From the NCBI RefSeq assembly GCF_021991835.1, contig NZ_JAHDAU010000001.1, positions 124,001 through 188,000 on the forward strand: 64,000 nt of DNA, read 5' to 3'. Both the position numbers and the translations under genes were made by a program. Shown in pieces: positions 8,051 through 17,768 of the stretch (positions within the stretch are counted from its first letter, which is position 1; each line of letters begins with the position of its first letter). The notes under the pieces are model-generated. The model did no database searches. It had not been told where the DNA came from and saw nothing but the letters and a program-made list of their open reading frames with translations. The stretch is from Polaribacter sargassicola (GTDB lineage: Bacteria; Bacteroidota; Bacteroidia; Flavobacteriales; Flavobacteriaceae).

Positions 8051-9721
8051 TTGAATTATTTCCAAAATTTTAAAACAGATATTTCGGAAATTGAACTTCC
8101 AGAAAAGTTTACATTTCCCTTTTATTACCAACCTCATATTTTGGCAGAGATAGCCTCTAAAGAGCTACAAAAATACCTAAAAAACCAAACTGATTTTTCA
8201 CATAATTTTGGACTTTTAAAAGATGATGAAAAATCTGCCATCGGAAAAATGTTTGGAGTGTTAGTTGTTAAAAACCAACAAAATAAGACTGGATATTTAG
8301 CTGCTTTTTCTGGAAAACTATCAGACAATAGCCTACCAAAAAAGTTTGTTCCGCCAGTTTTTAATATGAGAGAAAATGGTAGTTTTTATTTGGATGGAGA
8401 AATTGAAATAAATCAAATAAATAAAGAATTATTTTCTTTAAAAAAAGACACGAATTATTTAAATCTAAAACAATCATTTCAACGAGTTTTTAAAGAGATT
8501 GAAACAGATTTGGCTTTAGAAAAAAAGAGATTAAAACTTAAAAAAGCAAATAGAAAAAGAAGGAAAAAAATTGGCTTATCAAACTTAGAAAAGGATGATT
8601 TTAATCTTTTAAATAAAGAATTAGTTCAGGAAAGTTATAACGATCAGTTTTTTTACAAAGAACTTGTAGAATATTATGATGATAAGCTTTCTAAAATAAA
8701 AAAAGAGTTAGACGTTTTTGAAACTAAAATTGCATCTCTAGAAAAAAAACGAAAAGACAAATCTAATTATTTACAAGAAACACTTTTTAAAAATTATGCT
8801 TTCTTAAATCATCAAAAAGAAAGTAAAAACTTGTTAGACATTTTTAATAATCCATCTGTAAAGCCTCCTGCGGGTTCTGGAGAATGTGCAGCGCCTAAAC
8901 TTTTACAATATGCTTTTAAAAATGATTTAACGCCTATTTGTATGGCAGAATTTTGGTGGGGAATTTCACCAAACTCTGCAATTAGAAAACATAAAAATTT
9001 TTATCCTGCTTGCCAAAGTAGATGTAAACCTATTTTAGACCATATGTTAAGTGGCATTAAAATGGACGATAATTTGTTATTAGAAAACTTAGGAGAAACT
9101 CAAGATTTAGAGATTGTTTATGAAGATGATGTTTTAATTGCCATTAACAAACCTGCAGAATTTTTATCGGTTCCTGGTAAAGATATTACAGACTCTGTTT
9201 ACACTAGAATTAAAGAAAAATATCCAAACGCAACAGGACCTTTAATTGTACATAGATTAGATATGTCTACATCCGGAATTTTATTACTAACAAAAACTAA
9301 AGAAGCTAATAAAGTTTTGCAAAGTCAGTTTATAAACAGAACCATTAAAAAACGTTATGTTGCTTTGTTAGATGGTACTTTATCTGAAAACAGCGGAAAA
9401 ATAAAACTTCCGTTGCGTGTAGATTTAGACGACAGACCTAAACAACTAGTCGATTTTGTTTATGGAAAAAATGCTGAAACAGATTGGAAAATCATCAAAC
9501 AAGAAGATAACAAAACTAGAGTTTATTTTTATCCGATTACCGGTAGAACACATCAATTAAGGGTACATGCAGCCCATAAAGATGGATTAAATGTGCCAAT
9601 TATTGGTGATGATTTATATGGAAAAAAAACAAACAGATTGCACTTACATGCAGAGTTTATTGAGTTTCTACATCCAACTACTCATAAAAAAATGAGTTTT
9701 ACAGTAGCTCCAGATTTTTAG
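8051..9721 (+). CDS. RluA-family pseudouridine synthase with long N-terminal domain
   Basis: 556 residues, TTG start. An in-frame stop lies 2 codons upstream and the next Met is near residue 68, so TTG is the only start that keeps the N-terminus. The RluA catalytic domain is in the C-terminal 210 residues, with HRLDMSTSG (Asp404 expected catalytic), INKPAEFLSVPG and GRTHQLRVHA. It isomerises uridine in rRNA or tRNA; the target is unknown. The first 350 residues include a lysine-rich coiled coil (about 145-240) and a conserved-looking block with four cysteines (SGECAAPKLL, TPICM, PACQSRC), possibly a metal or RNA site. It ends 9 bases from convergent truB. Confidence 0.9.
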   Translation: MNYFQNFKTDISEIELPEKFTFPFYYQPHILAEIASKELQKYLKNQTDFSHNFGLLKDDEKSAIGKMFGVLVVKNQQNKTGYLAAFSGKLSDNSLPKKFVPPVFNMRENGSFYLDGEIEINQINKELFSLKKDTNYLNLKQSFQRVFKEIETDLALEKKRLKLKKANRKRRKKIGLSNLEKDDFNLLNKELVQESYNDQFFYKELVEYYDDKLSKIKKELDVFETKIASLEKKRKDKSNYLQETLFKNYAFLNHQKESKNLLDIFNNPSVKPPAGSGECAAPKLLQYAFKNDLTPICMAEFWWGISPNSAIRKHKNFYPACQSRCKPILDHMLSGIKMDDNLLLENLGETQDLEIVYEDDVLIAINKPAEFLSVPGKDITDSVYTRIKEKYPNATGPLIVHRLDMSTSGILLLTKTKEANKVLQSQFINRTIKKRYVALLDGTLSENSGKIKLPLRVDLDDRPKQLVDFVYGKNAETDWKIIKQEDNKTRVYFYPITGRTHQLRVHAAHKDGLNVPIIGDDLYGKKTNRLHLHAEFIEFLHPTTHKKMSFTVAPDF

Positions 9722-9730
9722 TTAAGAAAA

Positions 9731-10423
9731 TTATTCTTCTTTTAACTTTTCTATAAAACCTTCTATAGAAGTTGCTTTATCAACAGAAAAATCACCAATT
9801 TTAGTTCTTCTTAAAGCTGATAAATGAGCTCCAGAGTTTAGAGCAACACCATAATCATAAGCTAAAGAACGTATATAAGTTCCTTTGCTACAAACAATTC
9901 TAAAATCTACTTCTGGTAAGTTAATTTTAGTTATTTCGAAGGTAGAAACAGTAACTGTTCTTGCTTTTATTTCTGTAGTTTCACCTTTTCTAGCTAACTC
10001 ATACAAACGTTTACCGTCTTTTTTAATCGCAGAAAAAATAGGTGGTTTTTGTTGAATTTCTCCTATAAATTGATTTGTAGTTTTGTGCAATAATTCTTCT
10101 GTAATATGTTCTGTAGGAAACGTCTTATCTACTTCTGTTTCTAAATCGTAACTTGGTGTAGTTGCGCCAATAGTAAAAGTACCCGTATACTCTTTTATTT
10201 GACCTTGATATTCATTAATATTTTTGGTTTGTTTACCAGTACAAATAATTAGTAAACCTGTTGCCAACGGATCTAAAGTACCTGCGTGGCCAACTTTAAT
10301 TTTTTTAATCTTAAAGCGTTGCTTTATTTCCCAACGTAATTTATTTACAGCTTGAAAAGATGTCCATTCAAGCGGTTTATCAATCAATAAAATTTGACCG
10401 TTTTTAAAACCTTCTTCTGTCAT
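9731..10423 (-). CDS. truB: tRNA pseudouridine(55) synthase
   Basis: 230 residues. It makes pseudouridine 55 in the T-loop of tRNAs. GHAGTLDPLATG carries the catalytic aspartate (Asp51). The N-terminal IDKPLEWTSF, and YELARKGE and SKGTYIRSLA further on, are typical of TruB. It is shorter than E. coli TruB and lacks an obvious PUA extension, as is usual in this phylum. It is the last gene of the ftsX-DUF3098-uppP-truB run and starts 22 bases after uppP. It converges on the RluA gene with 9 bases between stops and no obvious terminator. Confidence 0.96.
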   Translation of the reverse strand: MTEEGFKNGQILLIDKPLEWTSFQAVNKLRWEIKQRFKIKKIKVGHAGTLDPLATGLLIICTGKQTKNINEYQGQIKEYTGTFTIGATTPSYDLETEVDKTFPTEHITEELLHKTTNQFIGEIQQKPPIFSAIKKDGKRLYELARKGETTEIKARTVTVSTFEITKINLPEVDFRIVCSKGTYIRSLAYDYGVALNSGAHLSALRRTKIGDFSVDKATSIEGFIEKLKEE

Positions 10424-10445
10424 TAAAATATGCTAAAATTAGATT

Positions 10446-11240
10446 TTAACTTAAAAGTGAATATCCTATTGCAATAACACCCACTATTGCACAGTATAAA
10501 GAAAAGTAAGATAATTTACTTTTTTTAACTAAAGCAATCATCCATTTACAAGCTAATAAACCTGCTAAAAAAGCAGCTATAAAACCTGCTGAAATTGGTA
10601 TAATTTCTGAGGATTCAAAACTAATGTCTCCTCCTAGTAAATCTTTACCTATTTTACCAAAAATTAAAGGAACTACCATTAAAAAAGAAAAACGAGCAGC
10701 TCTTGTTCTATCAATACCTAATAATACAGATGTAGAAATTGTTGCTCCAGATCTAGAAATACCTGGTAACATTGCAATGGCTTGTGAAATTCCGATAATT
10801 ATAGAATTGGAAAAAGAGACTTCTTTATCTGTGTTTTTTGCTTTATCTGCTAATAATAAAAGTGCCGCAGTAACTAACAACATTACTCCTACTAAAAGAA
10901 CTTTTCCTCCAAAAAAAGACTCTAATTCTTCTTCAAAAAGTAAACCAACAGCAACTGCAGGAATCATAGAAAGTATAATTTTTAAAGAAAATTTTAACTC
11001 ATCATTCCATTTAAACTGAAACAAACCTTTAAATATTTCTGCAACTTCTTTTCTAAAAATAACCAATGTACTTAATGCGGTTGCAAAGTGTAAAACTACT
11101 GTAAATGTTAAACTTTCTTCTGGTACAGAAGTGTCTCCTAAAATAGCTTTTGTTAACTCTAAATGTCCACTAGATGAAACAGGTAAAAATTCTGTTAATC
11201 CTTGTATAATACCTAATATTATTGCTTCTAAAATATCCAT
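10446..11240 (-). CDS. uppP: Undecaprenyl-diphosphatase
   Basis: 264 residues, all-membrane protein of the BacA/UppP family. It dephosphorylates undecaprenyl diphosphate to recycle the lipid carrier of peptidoglycan and polysaccharide synthesis. Two signatures are intact: EFLPVSSSGHLEL near residues 17-29 and PGISRSGATIS near 158-168. About seven hydrophobic segments are visible. A glutamate/lysine-rich loop (about 103-110) separates the halves. It starts 2 bases after the DUF3098 stop, so it is part of the ftsX operon. Confidence 0.96.
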   Translation of the reverse strand: MDILEAIILGIIQGLTEFLPVSSSGHLELTKAILGDTSVPEESLTFTVVLHFATALSTLVIFRKEVAEIFKGLFQFKWNDELKFSLKIILSMIPAVAVGLLFEEELESFFGGKVLLVGVMLLVTAALLLLADKAKNTDKEVSFSNSIIIGISQAIAMLPGISRSGATISTSVLLGIDRTRAARFSFLMVVPLIFGKIGKDLLGGDISFESSEIIPISAGFIAAFLAGLLACKWMIALVKKSKLSYFSLYCAIVGVIAIGYSLLS

Positions 11241-11242
11241 TA

Positions 11243-11485
11243 TTATTTTTTTGGATTTGCTAAAATAGCATAAATTTCTATTCCTAAACCTATAATTACT
11301 AATGTTGGCGCTAAACGAATACGCTGCCAGTTATATATTTCGTTATTAAAAACTTCTGGATTATTACTACCGCCACCAGACATAAAAATAAAACCTAATG
11401 TAATAAAAATAAGCCCTACAATCATTATAATATAATTTCTTTTACCAAATAAAAATGTTGATTGTTGCATGTTTTCTTTTTCCAT
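11243..11485 (-). CDS. Small membrane protein, DUF3098 family
   Basis: 80 residues with two transmembrane helices (about 18-37 and 58-75) joined by a loop containing GGGSNNPEVFNNEIYNWQRI. This matches the DUF3098 proteins found between ftsX and uppP in Bacteroidota. The function is unknown. Its place in an envelope/division operon (4 bases after ftsX, 2 before uppP) suggests a role in cell-envelope assembly. Confidence 0.88.
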   Translation of the reverse strand: MEKENMQQSTFLFGKRNYIIMIVGLIFITLGFIFMSGGGSNNPEVFNNEIYNWQRIRLAPTLVIIGLGIEIYAILANPKK

Positions 11486-11489
11486 AATA

Positions 11490-12368
11490 TTAATAATAAA
11501 GTTCTTCTGTTTGTAAATTTAAGAAACGTTGTGTAGCAAAAAAAGTACTAACCCAAGTTATTACAAAAGCAGAAACTATAATTCCGCTTACTAAATATGC
11601 TAAAGTAACGTAATCTTCTAAAAGTAATAAAGATGGTGCAAATTTATCTATATAATAAATAACAACACCTAAAGCTATAAGTGCCAATAAGGCACCTATA
11701 AAACCTAATTTTATGCTTTGCCATATAAAAGGTTTTCTAATAAAACCTTTTGTTGCTCCAACCATTTGCATGGTTTTAATATTAAATCGTTTAGAATAAA
11801 TAGACAATCTTATAGAACTATTAATTAAAAACATAGATACTAAACCAAAGAAACCACTTATTACTAACATCCAAAAGCTAATTCTTTTAATATTTTTTGT
11901 TAGCAAATTAATTAGAGGTTTATCATAAGAAACATCAGAAATAAAAGCATTTTTTAAGAATCTTTTTTCTAACTCTTCCATTTTTTCTGGCGTAACATAA
12001 TCTGCTTTTAAATAAAGATCAATTCCGTCTTTTAAAGGGTTTTCTCCTAAGAATTCTAAAAAATCTTCTCCTATTTCTTCACTATAAATTTTAGCGGCAC
12101 TTTCTTTACTAGTATAAATAACTTTTTTGGTAAACTCTTCTTCTAAAAGAGAAGCCTCTAAGTTTTTTCTATTTGTATTAGAAATTCCGTCTTTTAAAAA
12201 TAAGGTAATTGCTACTTTTTCTTTTACACGATTAGCAACTAAAGTAGATTTTAATAAAACTAACCCTAAAGAACCTACCAGAAATAAAACGATGGCAATA
12301 CTTATTACCACAGAAAAGTAAGAAGATAGTAATCTTCGTTTTTGATAAGAATCAAATTTAGTAGCCAT
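11490..12368 (-). CDS. ftsX: Cell division protein FtsX
   Basis: 292 residues. This is the permease-like partner of the ATPase FtsE, which activates peptidoglycan hydrolysis at the septum. Layout: a cytoplasmic N-terminus, TM1 (about 14-36), an extracytoplasmic loop (40-160, with VKEKVAITLFLKDG), then three TM helices in the FtsX-type domain with SKRFNIKTMQMVGATKGF. The length is normal. It is the first gene of ftsX-DUF3098-uppP-truB. A -7-like TATCTTGC sits about 25 bases before the ATG. ftsE is not in the window. Confidence 0.95.
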   Translation of the reverse strand: MATKFDSYQKRRLLSSYFSVVISIAIVLFLVGSLGLVLLKSTLVANRVKEKVAITLFLKDGISNTNRKNLEASLLEEEFTKKVIYTSKESAAKIYSEEIGEDFLEFLGENPLKDGIDLYLKADYVTPEKMEELEKRFLKNAFISDVSYDKPLINLLTKNIKRISFWMLVISGFFGLVSMFLINSSIRLSIYSKRFNIKTMQMVGATKGFIRKPFIWQSIKLGFIGALLALIALGVVIYYIDKFAPSLLLLEDYVTLAYLVSGIIVSAFVITWVSTFFATQRFLNLQTEELYY

Positions 12369-12563
12369 TATTTAGCATTGTTTTAAAGACCGCAAGATAA
12401 TAATTAGTATGCAGTTAACAGTATCTGTTAGCAGTATTTTAACGATTCTATTTGTTGATATAATTAAAACACAAAAACTTTTTATTATCTAGATACTTTT
12501 ATAATTACAAAGATATTCTTCTTTATCTAATATTAATTTTAAATAATGATAACTAGCAATAAA

Positions 12564-12986
12564 TTATTCGGTTTTTATATTCAAAAACTTTTTATTCAAT
12601 TTAAAATTATTTGCATTAACTAACTCAATTGCAACTATACTTTCAGACAAAATATTAAAACTTTTATTTTCAATTAAATAACCATTAACATAAATATCAT
12701 TCTTCTCATTTAATCCAAAAAAACTATTTAATTCTTTTTGAGACTTTACTTTAAATTTTTCTTTGATATTTACCTCAATAATTCCTCCACTTTTTTCGTT
12801 TTCAACAAAAAGATAAGTAGAACTTAATTTTTTTTCTTTATTGACTTCAAGTTCTAAAATATTTTGAGATGATGTTTTATTTAATAAATCAATACTAGCA
12901 ATAACAGAATTATTAATTATTAAGATTGGTTTTTGAGCGTAACTTGTAAACCCTATAGCTAGAATTAAAATTAATATTGATTTCAT
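12564..12986 (-). CDS. Exported small protein resembling a TonB plug-like repeat
   Basis: 140 residues with a signal peptide ending near SYAQ. The mature part starts PILIINNSVI and continues ILELEVNKEK, SGGIIEVNIKE. This resembles the 'P-LI-I-G-, I-v-KD-, G--GVI-ITTK' pattern of the plug-like domain found in TonB receptors and in some BlaR1-type proteins, here standing alone. The second half (NDIYVNGYLIE) may repeat the pattern. This is inference from a visual match. Last gene of the receptor/DUF5689 run, 7 bases after the 150-residue gene. Confidence 0.75.
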   Translation of the reverse strand: MKSILILILAIGFTSYAQKPILIINNSVIASIDLLNKTSSQNILELEVNKEKKLSSTYLFVENEKSGGIIEVNIKEKFKVKSQKELNSFFGLNEKNDIYVNGYLIENKSFNILSESIVAIELVNANNFKLNKKFLNIKTE

Positions 12987-12993
12987 ATTTTTT

Positions 12994-13446
12994 TTAATTA
13001 TTTATAACAACCTTTAAATAAACATCTTTCATATTTAAACTTTTAGGATTAAATATTTTTGCACATAAAGATAGTGTATCATTTTTTTCTAATATTGTAG
13101 TTAGTGTTTGACGACAATAATTTAACGAATCAACATCTGCATTTGCTTTAGTTACTTTTGCTTTTTCTGAGTGCAACCTATTATTTATTACCAAAGCCAA
13201 TTCTGTTTCTGAATTTTTATAATATGCACTTATAGAGTTTTGACAAAACCCCCAATCTATTTGATATACACCAGAAACGGGTATTGTTAGTTTTTTATTA
13301 TTCCAATAAGAGCCCCAACTTTCATCGCATTTCTTAGAATAAAACCTAACCACTCCATTTGTAGACAATTCTTTTAATTCTACTTTAAAAGAAAAAATAT
13401 TAATATTTTCTTTCATAACCTTTTCTATTAAAATATTACTTTGCAT
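12994..13446 (-). CDS. Hypothetical protein, possible C1q/TNF-like jelly roll
   Basis: 150 residues from ATG 13446, which overlaps the DUF5689 stop by 11 bases. An alternative ATG at 13416 (MKENINIFSF) lies just past it. No signal peptide is visible from either start. The pattern NGVVRFYS, LTIPVSGVYQIDWGF, ALVINNRLHSEKA, ILEKNDTLSLCAKI resembles the beta-strand order of C1q-like domains. This is a weak, visual match. Cysteines at five positions are unusual for a cytoplasmic protein of this organism. Position in the operon suggests a role with the receptor and DUF5689 lipoprotein. Confidence 0.7.
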   Translation of the reverse strand: MQSNILIEKVMKENINIFSFKVELKELSTNGVVRFYSKKCDESWGSYWNNKKLTIPVSGVYQIDWGFCQNSISAYYKNSETELALVINNRLHSEKAKVTKANADVDSLNYCRQTLTTILEKNDTLSLCAKIFNPKSLNMKDVYLKVVINN

Positions 13447-14857
13447 TTATAATAACGTTATCTAATTCATAAGTACCATCAAAACTTGCATTTCCATTTC
13501 CGGTATATTTAAAAGCGATGTAAGCTGTGCCAGAATAATTTGATAAATCTATATAAGTAGAGTGAATCCAATCTCTATAATCTTGTCCGTCAGAAACTAT
13601 TTTTGCAGGTAAAATATTCCAACTTGCAGAGTTTATATTGTTTTCATTCCCATCAAAATCTGTAGAAATTAATACCTCTAAATTACTTCCGTTAGCAAAA
13701 CTATTAGAGGTTTCAAAAGACAAAAACTCTTGCGATGTTGTTTCTAAATTAATTGCTTTTGTTATTAACCAAGTAACTGTATTTTCATCACCAGAACTTA
13801 TAGAGTTAATTCTTGCTGCCTTACTTTGCGAATAGGTATCTGTATAAGATCGCCAAGATTTTGTACCAATATCTCTATAATTTATCCAATTTAAAACATC
13901 AATATCTCCAGATTCATTATCAAAATTTTCTTCTAATAAAATAGTTGTATAATCTGCTATTGACAAAGGCGTACATCTATCTTCTGTCATAAAAACATCA
14001 TTGCTATCATTTAAATTTAAAACGATAAAACTCCCACCAAAATCTTTAGAAACTATTGCATTGATAACGCCTGCTTTTTCTGGCAAAGTTTCGTTAGAAA
14101 AGCTAGAAAAAGAACTTGTTTCTAATAATAAATCGTCATACCCTAAACCTAAACAAGTCTGAATTTTACGTTGTGTATCAAAATCTTCTATTGGATCTAC
14201 AAATGATTTCCCTGCTAATTTTGCATCAAAAAACACATTTTCTAAAGAAATAAATGTTCCTATATGTGTTTCATTTATCCTTGCAAAATCCATTAATTTT
14301 GGCACAATTGTTTCTGTTGTTGTAGTTCTAAAAATATGATTCGGTATTTGATTTGTAGTTACATTTTCTATTTCAGAAAGATTAGATGCACTTACTTTTC
14401 CGCCAATAGTTACAATTCCGTCTCCAGAATTAGTTTCGCCTACGTACAAACCTTTTAAACGAATATAAATTTCTCTACCAATATTAAACTTATTATAACT
14501 ATCTAATAAATTTAACGAAACTCTAATGCCTGAATTTGGGTTTTCTGGAGCATCTTGCATATAAAATTCTTTGTAGAAGTTACCTGTTTTATCCGAAGAA
14601 ACCACATATCCTTTTACCACAATATCAGAAACCACCTCTAAAGGATCGTTGCCAATTACATACAACTCTTTTAGTTCTTGTATTGTTTTTAATTGAAGTG
14701 TACCAACAGAAATGCTATCTAAAATCTTATTTACAGCTTCGTTTTCTTCATTTCCTAAACTTTCTGGCACTTTAAAATCTGCATCATCTACACAAGTGAT
14801 GCACAAAACACTTGTTATACAAACAAGTATTAGCGAGAGGATTCTATTCTTTTTCAT
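13436..14857 (-). CDS. DUF5689 lipoprotein with C-terminal jelly-roll domain
   Basis: 473 residues. A lipoprotein-type signal ends at LCITC. Residues about 45-285 fit DUF5689 (IQELKELY, VVKGYVVSSDKTGNFYKEFYMQD, an OB-like domain). Residues about 300-473 fit a choice-of-anchor/DUF5017 jelly roll (LLEENFDNESGDID, WRSYTDTYSQSKAARINS, ending YELDNVII). Expected on the cell surface. It starts 19 bases after the TonB receptor stop, so the pair is probably co-expressed, a SusCD-like arrangement without a SusD fold. The ligand is unknown. Confidence 0.9.
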   Translation of the reverse strand: MKKNRILSLILVCITSVLCITCVDDADFKVPESLGNEENEAVNKILDSISVGTLQLKTIQELKELYVIGNDPLEVVSDIVVKGYVVSSDKTGNFYKEFYMQDAPENPNSGIRVSLNLLDSYNKFNIGREIYIRLKGLYVGETNSGDGIVTIGGKVSASNLSEIENVTTNQIPNHIFRTTTTETIVPKLMDFARINETHIGTFISLENVFFDAKLAGKSFVDPIEDFDTQRKIQTCLGLGYDDLLLETSSFSSFSNETLPEKAGVINAIVSKDFGGSFIVLNLNDSNDVFMTEDRCTPLSIADYTTILLEENFDNESGDIDVLNWINYRDIGTKSWRSYTDTYSQSKAARINSISSGDENTVTWLITKAINLETTSQEFLSFETSNSFANGSNLEVLISTDFDGNENNINSASWNILPAKIVSDGQDYRDWIHSTYIDLSNYSGTAYIAFKYTGNGNASFDGTYELDNVIINAK

Positions 14858-14876
14858 TTTTCTTTTTTTAATTTTT

Positions 14877-17633
14877 CTAAAAAGAGATACTTACATTTAA
14901 AAAATAAGTTGCTCCTCTACCATACCAATATTTATTACCAAAAACGGGTTTATCTAAAGATTTATCTTCTAATAATTGTCTGTAATTAGCATTTCTTCCT
15001 TGTTCAAATCCACCAGATTTATACTCTTTATTTAATAAATTATTTACTGTTGCAAAAACACTGATGTAATGTTTATTGACGATAAATGATTTTCCGCCAA
15101 CAAGATTTACCACTGAATAATTATTAAATTTTTCTTGAACCAAAAGTTCTTTTGCAATTTCTGTATCATAATCTAAAAAAGGCAATCCATCATCATCAAT
15201 GTAAAAATTTCTAGACCTATTTAAAGGGGAAATATCTACAAATGTGTTTGCAAAAAAGTTGAGTGTAGCACCAAACCACCAATAATCTGGATCTCTATAC
15301 TCAAAACCTATAGAATAAGCATTTTGCGGACCAGCTGCTATTTTATAATTTTTAAGATTTGTGGTTCCAAAATCTTTAAACCCATTTACAAAGCCTGCCA
15401 CAATAGATTCTGTATCCGCCTCTGTAGTTAGGTATAAATTAGGATTATTAGCATACGTAAATTGCCCAATAGACGCCGCTCCTTTTAACTGTAAAGTGGG
15501 TGTAACTTGTGCTTCAACACCAATCTCTAAACCTAAATTATTTTTATCAATCCCATTTAAAATTTCTTGTACAAAAGCTGTATTATCACCACCAACTCCA
15601 TCTGCAAAATAAAAAGAAATCTCTGTTGCGTCTTTTGTAGAAACATAATAGGCTGTTATTTTTGATGTAATAACCGGACTTCTAAAAATGTAACTAACAT
15701 CTGTATAAAGTGTTTTTTCGTTTTGTAAATTTAAAACCACATTATTATTTTCTCTTGAGTTAGAAAACGTATTTCTAAGCGTTGGTGCATTGGTAAAATA
15801 CCCAGCATTAATATCAACCAAATGACGACCTGTTATTTTATAAGTTACACCAGATTTAAAACCGTAAGTTGTAAATTTTTGCTCTTCTGACTTACCCAGA
15901 GAATTATCAATAAAACCCCCATTTTGATATAAACCTTCTCTTTGATGTGTTGTATTAACAACATTTAAAGCGGCATAAAAATCTACCTTTTTATAACTAA
16001 ATTGAGTTTGAGCAAAAGCTTTTATAATAGCAGAACTTAAATTAAAATTATATTTAAATTTATCACCTTTACCTACAATTCTATTTGGATTTAAAAGATC
16101 ATTTTGTTTTTCATCTTCTGTTGCTCCAAAAGGATCAATATCTAAATAACCACTTCCGCCTAGCAAATCTATTACCTCTGCAAAGTTTTTAGAATGTAAT
16201 TGTTTGTATTCTATTTTTCCGTTGATAGTAACATGATCGTTAAGTTCTGAATTTAAAATAGTATTGATTGTAATTTGTTTATCATCATTTCTATCTTCAT
16301 AAAAAACATACGCATTCTCTAAACCTGTATCTTTATTTGTACTATTTGCATCGTAAATAGCATTCCAGTTAATTTGTCCATCATTTTTAAAATTCTTTTC
16401 AGCCTCGTAAGCTCCTTCAAAATCATTATATCTTAAAAAATAACTTGGTAAATTTTGATAATATGTTTTACTCGGATTAGACCCTCCGTTATAATCTATT
16501 CTACTATTTCCTATTTTACCAAATTGATATGCTATATTGGTGTTTATAGCTGTTTTTGAGGTAAGATTCCAATAATGGTTTAGCATTAAAATAGGCTCAC
16601 TAACCTCTTTAATTCTAGAATTTTTCTTTTCACCATTTAAAAAACCCCAATAATCGTTGTACTTTATGCCTTTTAAATCATAAACTTCCTGGGTATTTGG
16701 TGATGATTTCCCTCTTCTGTTTGGAGTAAAAATTCCTGTAAAATTAATGCTACTTTTATTGCTTAACTTTTTTTCTATGGATGTAAAAAAAGAATATGCA
16801 TTATAAGAAGTTGCCTCATTAAATCCCTCATTTCCTATTCTTCTACTTCCAGAAAAAGTAAAAGCCCAATTACTTTTTAACATCCCAGAAGAGTAAGTTG
16901 CCATCATTCTATGTTGATAACTTCTATTAGATGAAGAATAAGTTATTCTAGCTCCGGCTCTTTGTTCAGAAGCTCTTGTTTCTATATTTGTAGCTCCTAA
17001 AAGCCCTCCAAAAGTAACATCAGAAGCAGATAAACCATTTCTAAATTCTTGATTTCTTAACACATCATTTAATCCTCCCCAATTTCCCCACTGAGCTCTA
17101 CCGTCATAGATTTTATTCATTTCTATGCCGTTAATTAATACTTTTCCGTTACCAGAATCTAAACCCTTTATTCTAAAAAAAGAAGAACTAAACTCAAAAG
17201 CAGCTGTTCTTAAAAAAATATCTTTTGATGATAACAAAAGCCCAGAGATGTTATCTGCAGAATTAGTATCATTATTTAACTCATCATCTGTAAGAGTAAT
17301 TAAACTTAAATCTTGATTGATAGAAATATCTTTAAAAAGATAAATTACACCTAAGTCTAAAATTGCATCAGAGAGTTCTATAGGTATATTTTGTGTTTGA
17401 TAACCATCAAGTTGTATTGTTAAAACAACCTGTTTTTCACCTAAAACTTTAATTGTAAAATTACCGTTTAAATTTGTAGTTGTACCTTTATCTATGCCTT
17501 GTATCTTAACAAAAACAGCCCCAAGAGGTTTCTCGGAATTATTATCTAAAATAACTCCTTTTATAATATTTTGACTGTTAACATACCAAGTAGCTGTTAA
17601 CAGCAAACAAGTTGCCATAACAATTTTTTTCAT
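14877..17633 (-). CDS. TonB-dependent receptor with carboxypeptidase-like N-terminal domain
   Basis: 918 residues. Signal peptide to about residue 20 (TWYVNSQ). A carboxypeptidase regulatory-like beta-sandwich follows (IIKGVILDNNSEKPLGAVFV, TTNLNGNFTIKV, residues about 23-95). Then come a plug (FRIKGLDSGNGKVLINGIEM) and a 22-strand-type barrel ending in an aromatic residue (YFLNVSISF). It imports a ligand across the outer membrane using TonB energy. First gene of a four-gene minus-strand run, divergent from an exported EEP-family nuclease/phosphatase 135 bases away. The substrate cannot be read from the sequence. Confidence 0.93.
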   Translation of the reverse strand: MKKIVMATCLLLTATWYVNSQNIIKGVILDNNSEKPLGAVFVKIQGIDKGTTTNLNGNFTIKVLGEKQVVLTIQLDGYQTQNIPIELSDAILDLGVIYLFKDISINQDLSLITLTDDELNNDTNSADNISGLLLSSKDIFLRTAAFEFSSSFFRIKGLDSGNGKVLINGIEMNKIYDGRAQWGNWGGLNDVLRNQEFRNGLSASDVTFGGLLGATNIETRASEQRAGARITYSSSNRSYQHRMMATYSSGMLKSNWAFTFSGSRRIGNEGFNEATSYNAYSFFTSIEKKLSNKSSINFTGIFTPNRRGKSSPNTQEVYDLKGIKYNDYWGFLNGEKKNSRIKEVSEPILMLNHYWNLTSKTAINTNIAYQFGKIGNSRIDYNGGSNPSKTYYQNLPSYFLRYNDFEGAYEAEKNFKNDGQINWNAIYDANSTNKDTGLENAYVFYEDRNDDKQITINTILNSELNDHVTINGKIEYKQLHSKNFAEVIDLLGGSGYLDIDPFGATEDEKQNDLLNPNRIVGKGDKFKYNFNLSSAIIKAFAQTQFSYKKVDFYAALNVVNTTHQREGLYQNGGFIDNSLGKSEEQKFTTYGFKSGVTYKITGRHLVDINAGYFTNAPTLRNTFSNSRENNNVVLNLQNEKTLYTDVSYIFRSPVITSKITAYYVSTKDATEISFYFADGVGGDNTAFVQEILNGIDKNNLGLEIGVEAQVTPTLQLKGAASIGQFTYANNPNLYLTTEADTESIVAGFVNGFKDFGTTNLKNYKIAAGPQNAYSIGFEYRDPDYWWFGATLNFFANTFVDISPLNRSRNFYIDDDGLPFLDYDTEIAKELLVQEKFNNYSVVNLVGGKSFIVNKHYISVFATVNNLLNKEYKSGGFEQGRNANYRQLLEDKSLDKPVFGNKYWYGRGATYFLNVSISF

Positions 17634-17768
17634 AAATAATTGTACTCTAAATTTTCTTTTTCGCTATTAAATTTAGTGAAAATAAATTAAAGTTCTACAA
17701 TAACAGAGCATCTATTTAAAATATGCAGCTTAAGTTTCTTATTTTTACCACATAAAAAACATCATAAA

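Noticed and set aside
10624..11019. 131-residue plus-strand frame opposite uppP
   Set aside because: uppP has both family signatures and fits the operon; the antisense frame has no recognisable features.
13416..13446. Frameshift between the DUF5689 gene and the 150-residue gene
   Set aside because: The DUF5689 protein ends with a complete jelly-roll strand (YELDNVII), and the next gene has its own start, so this looks like normal gene overlap.
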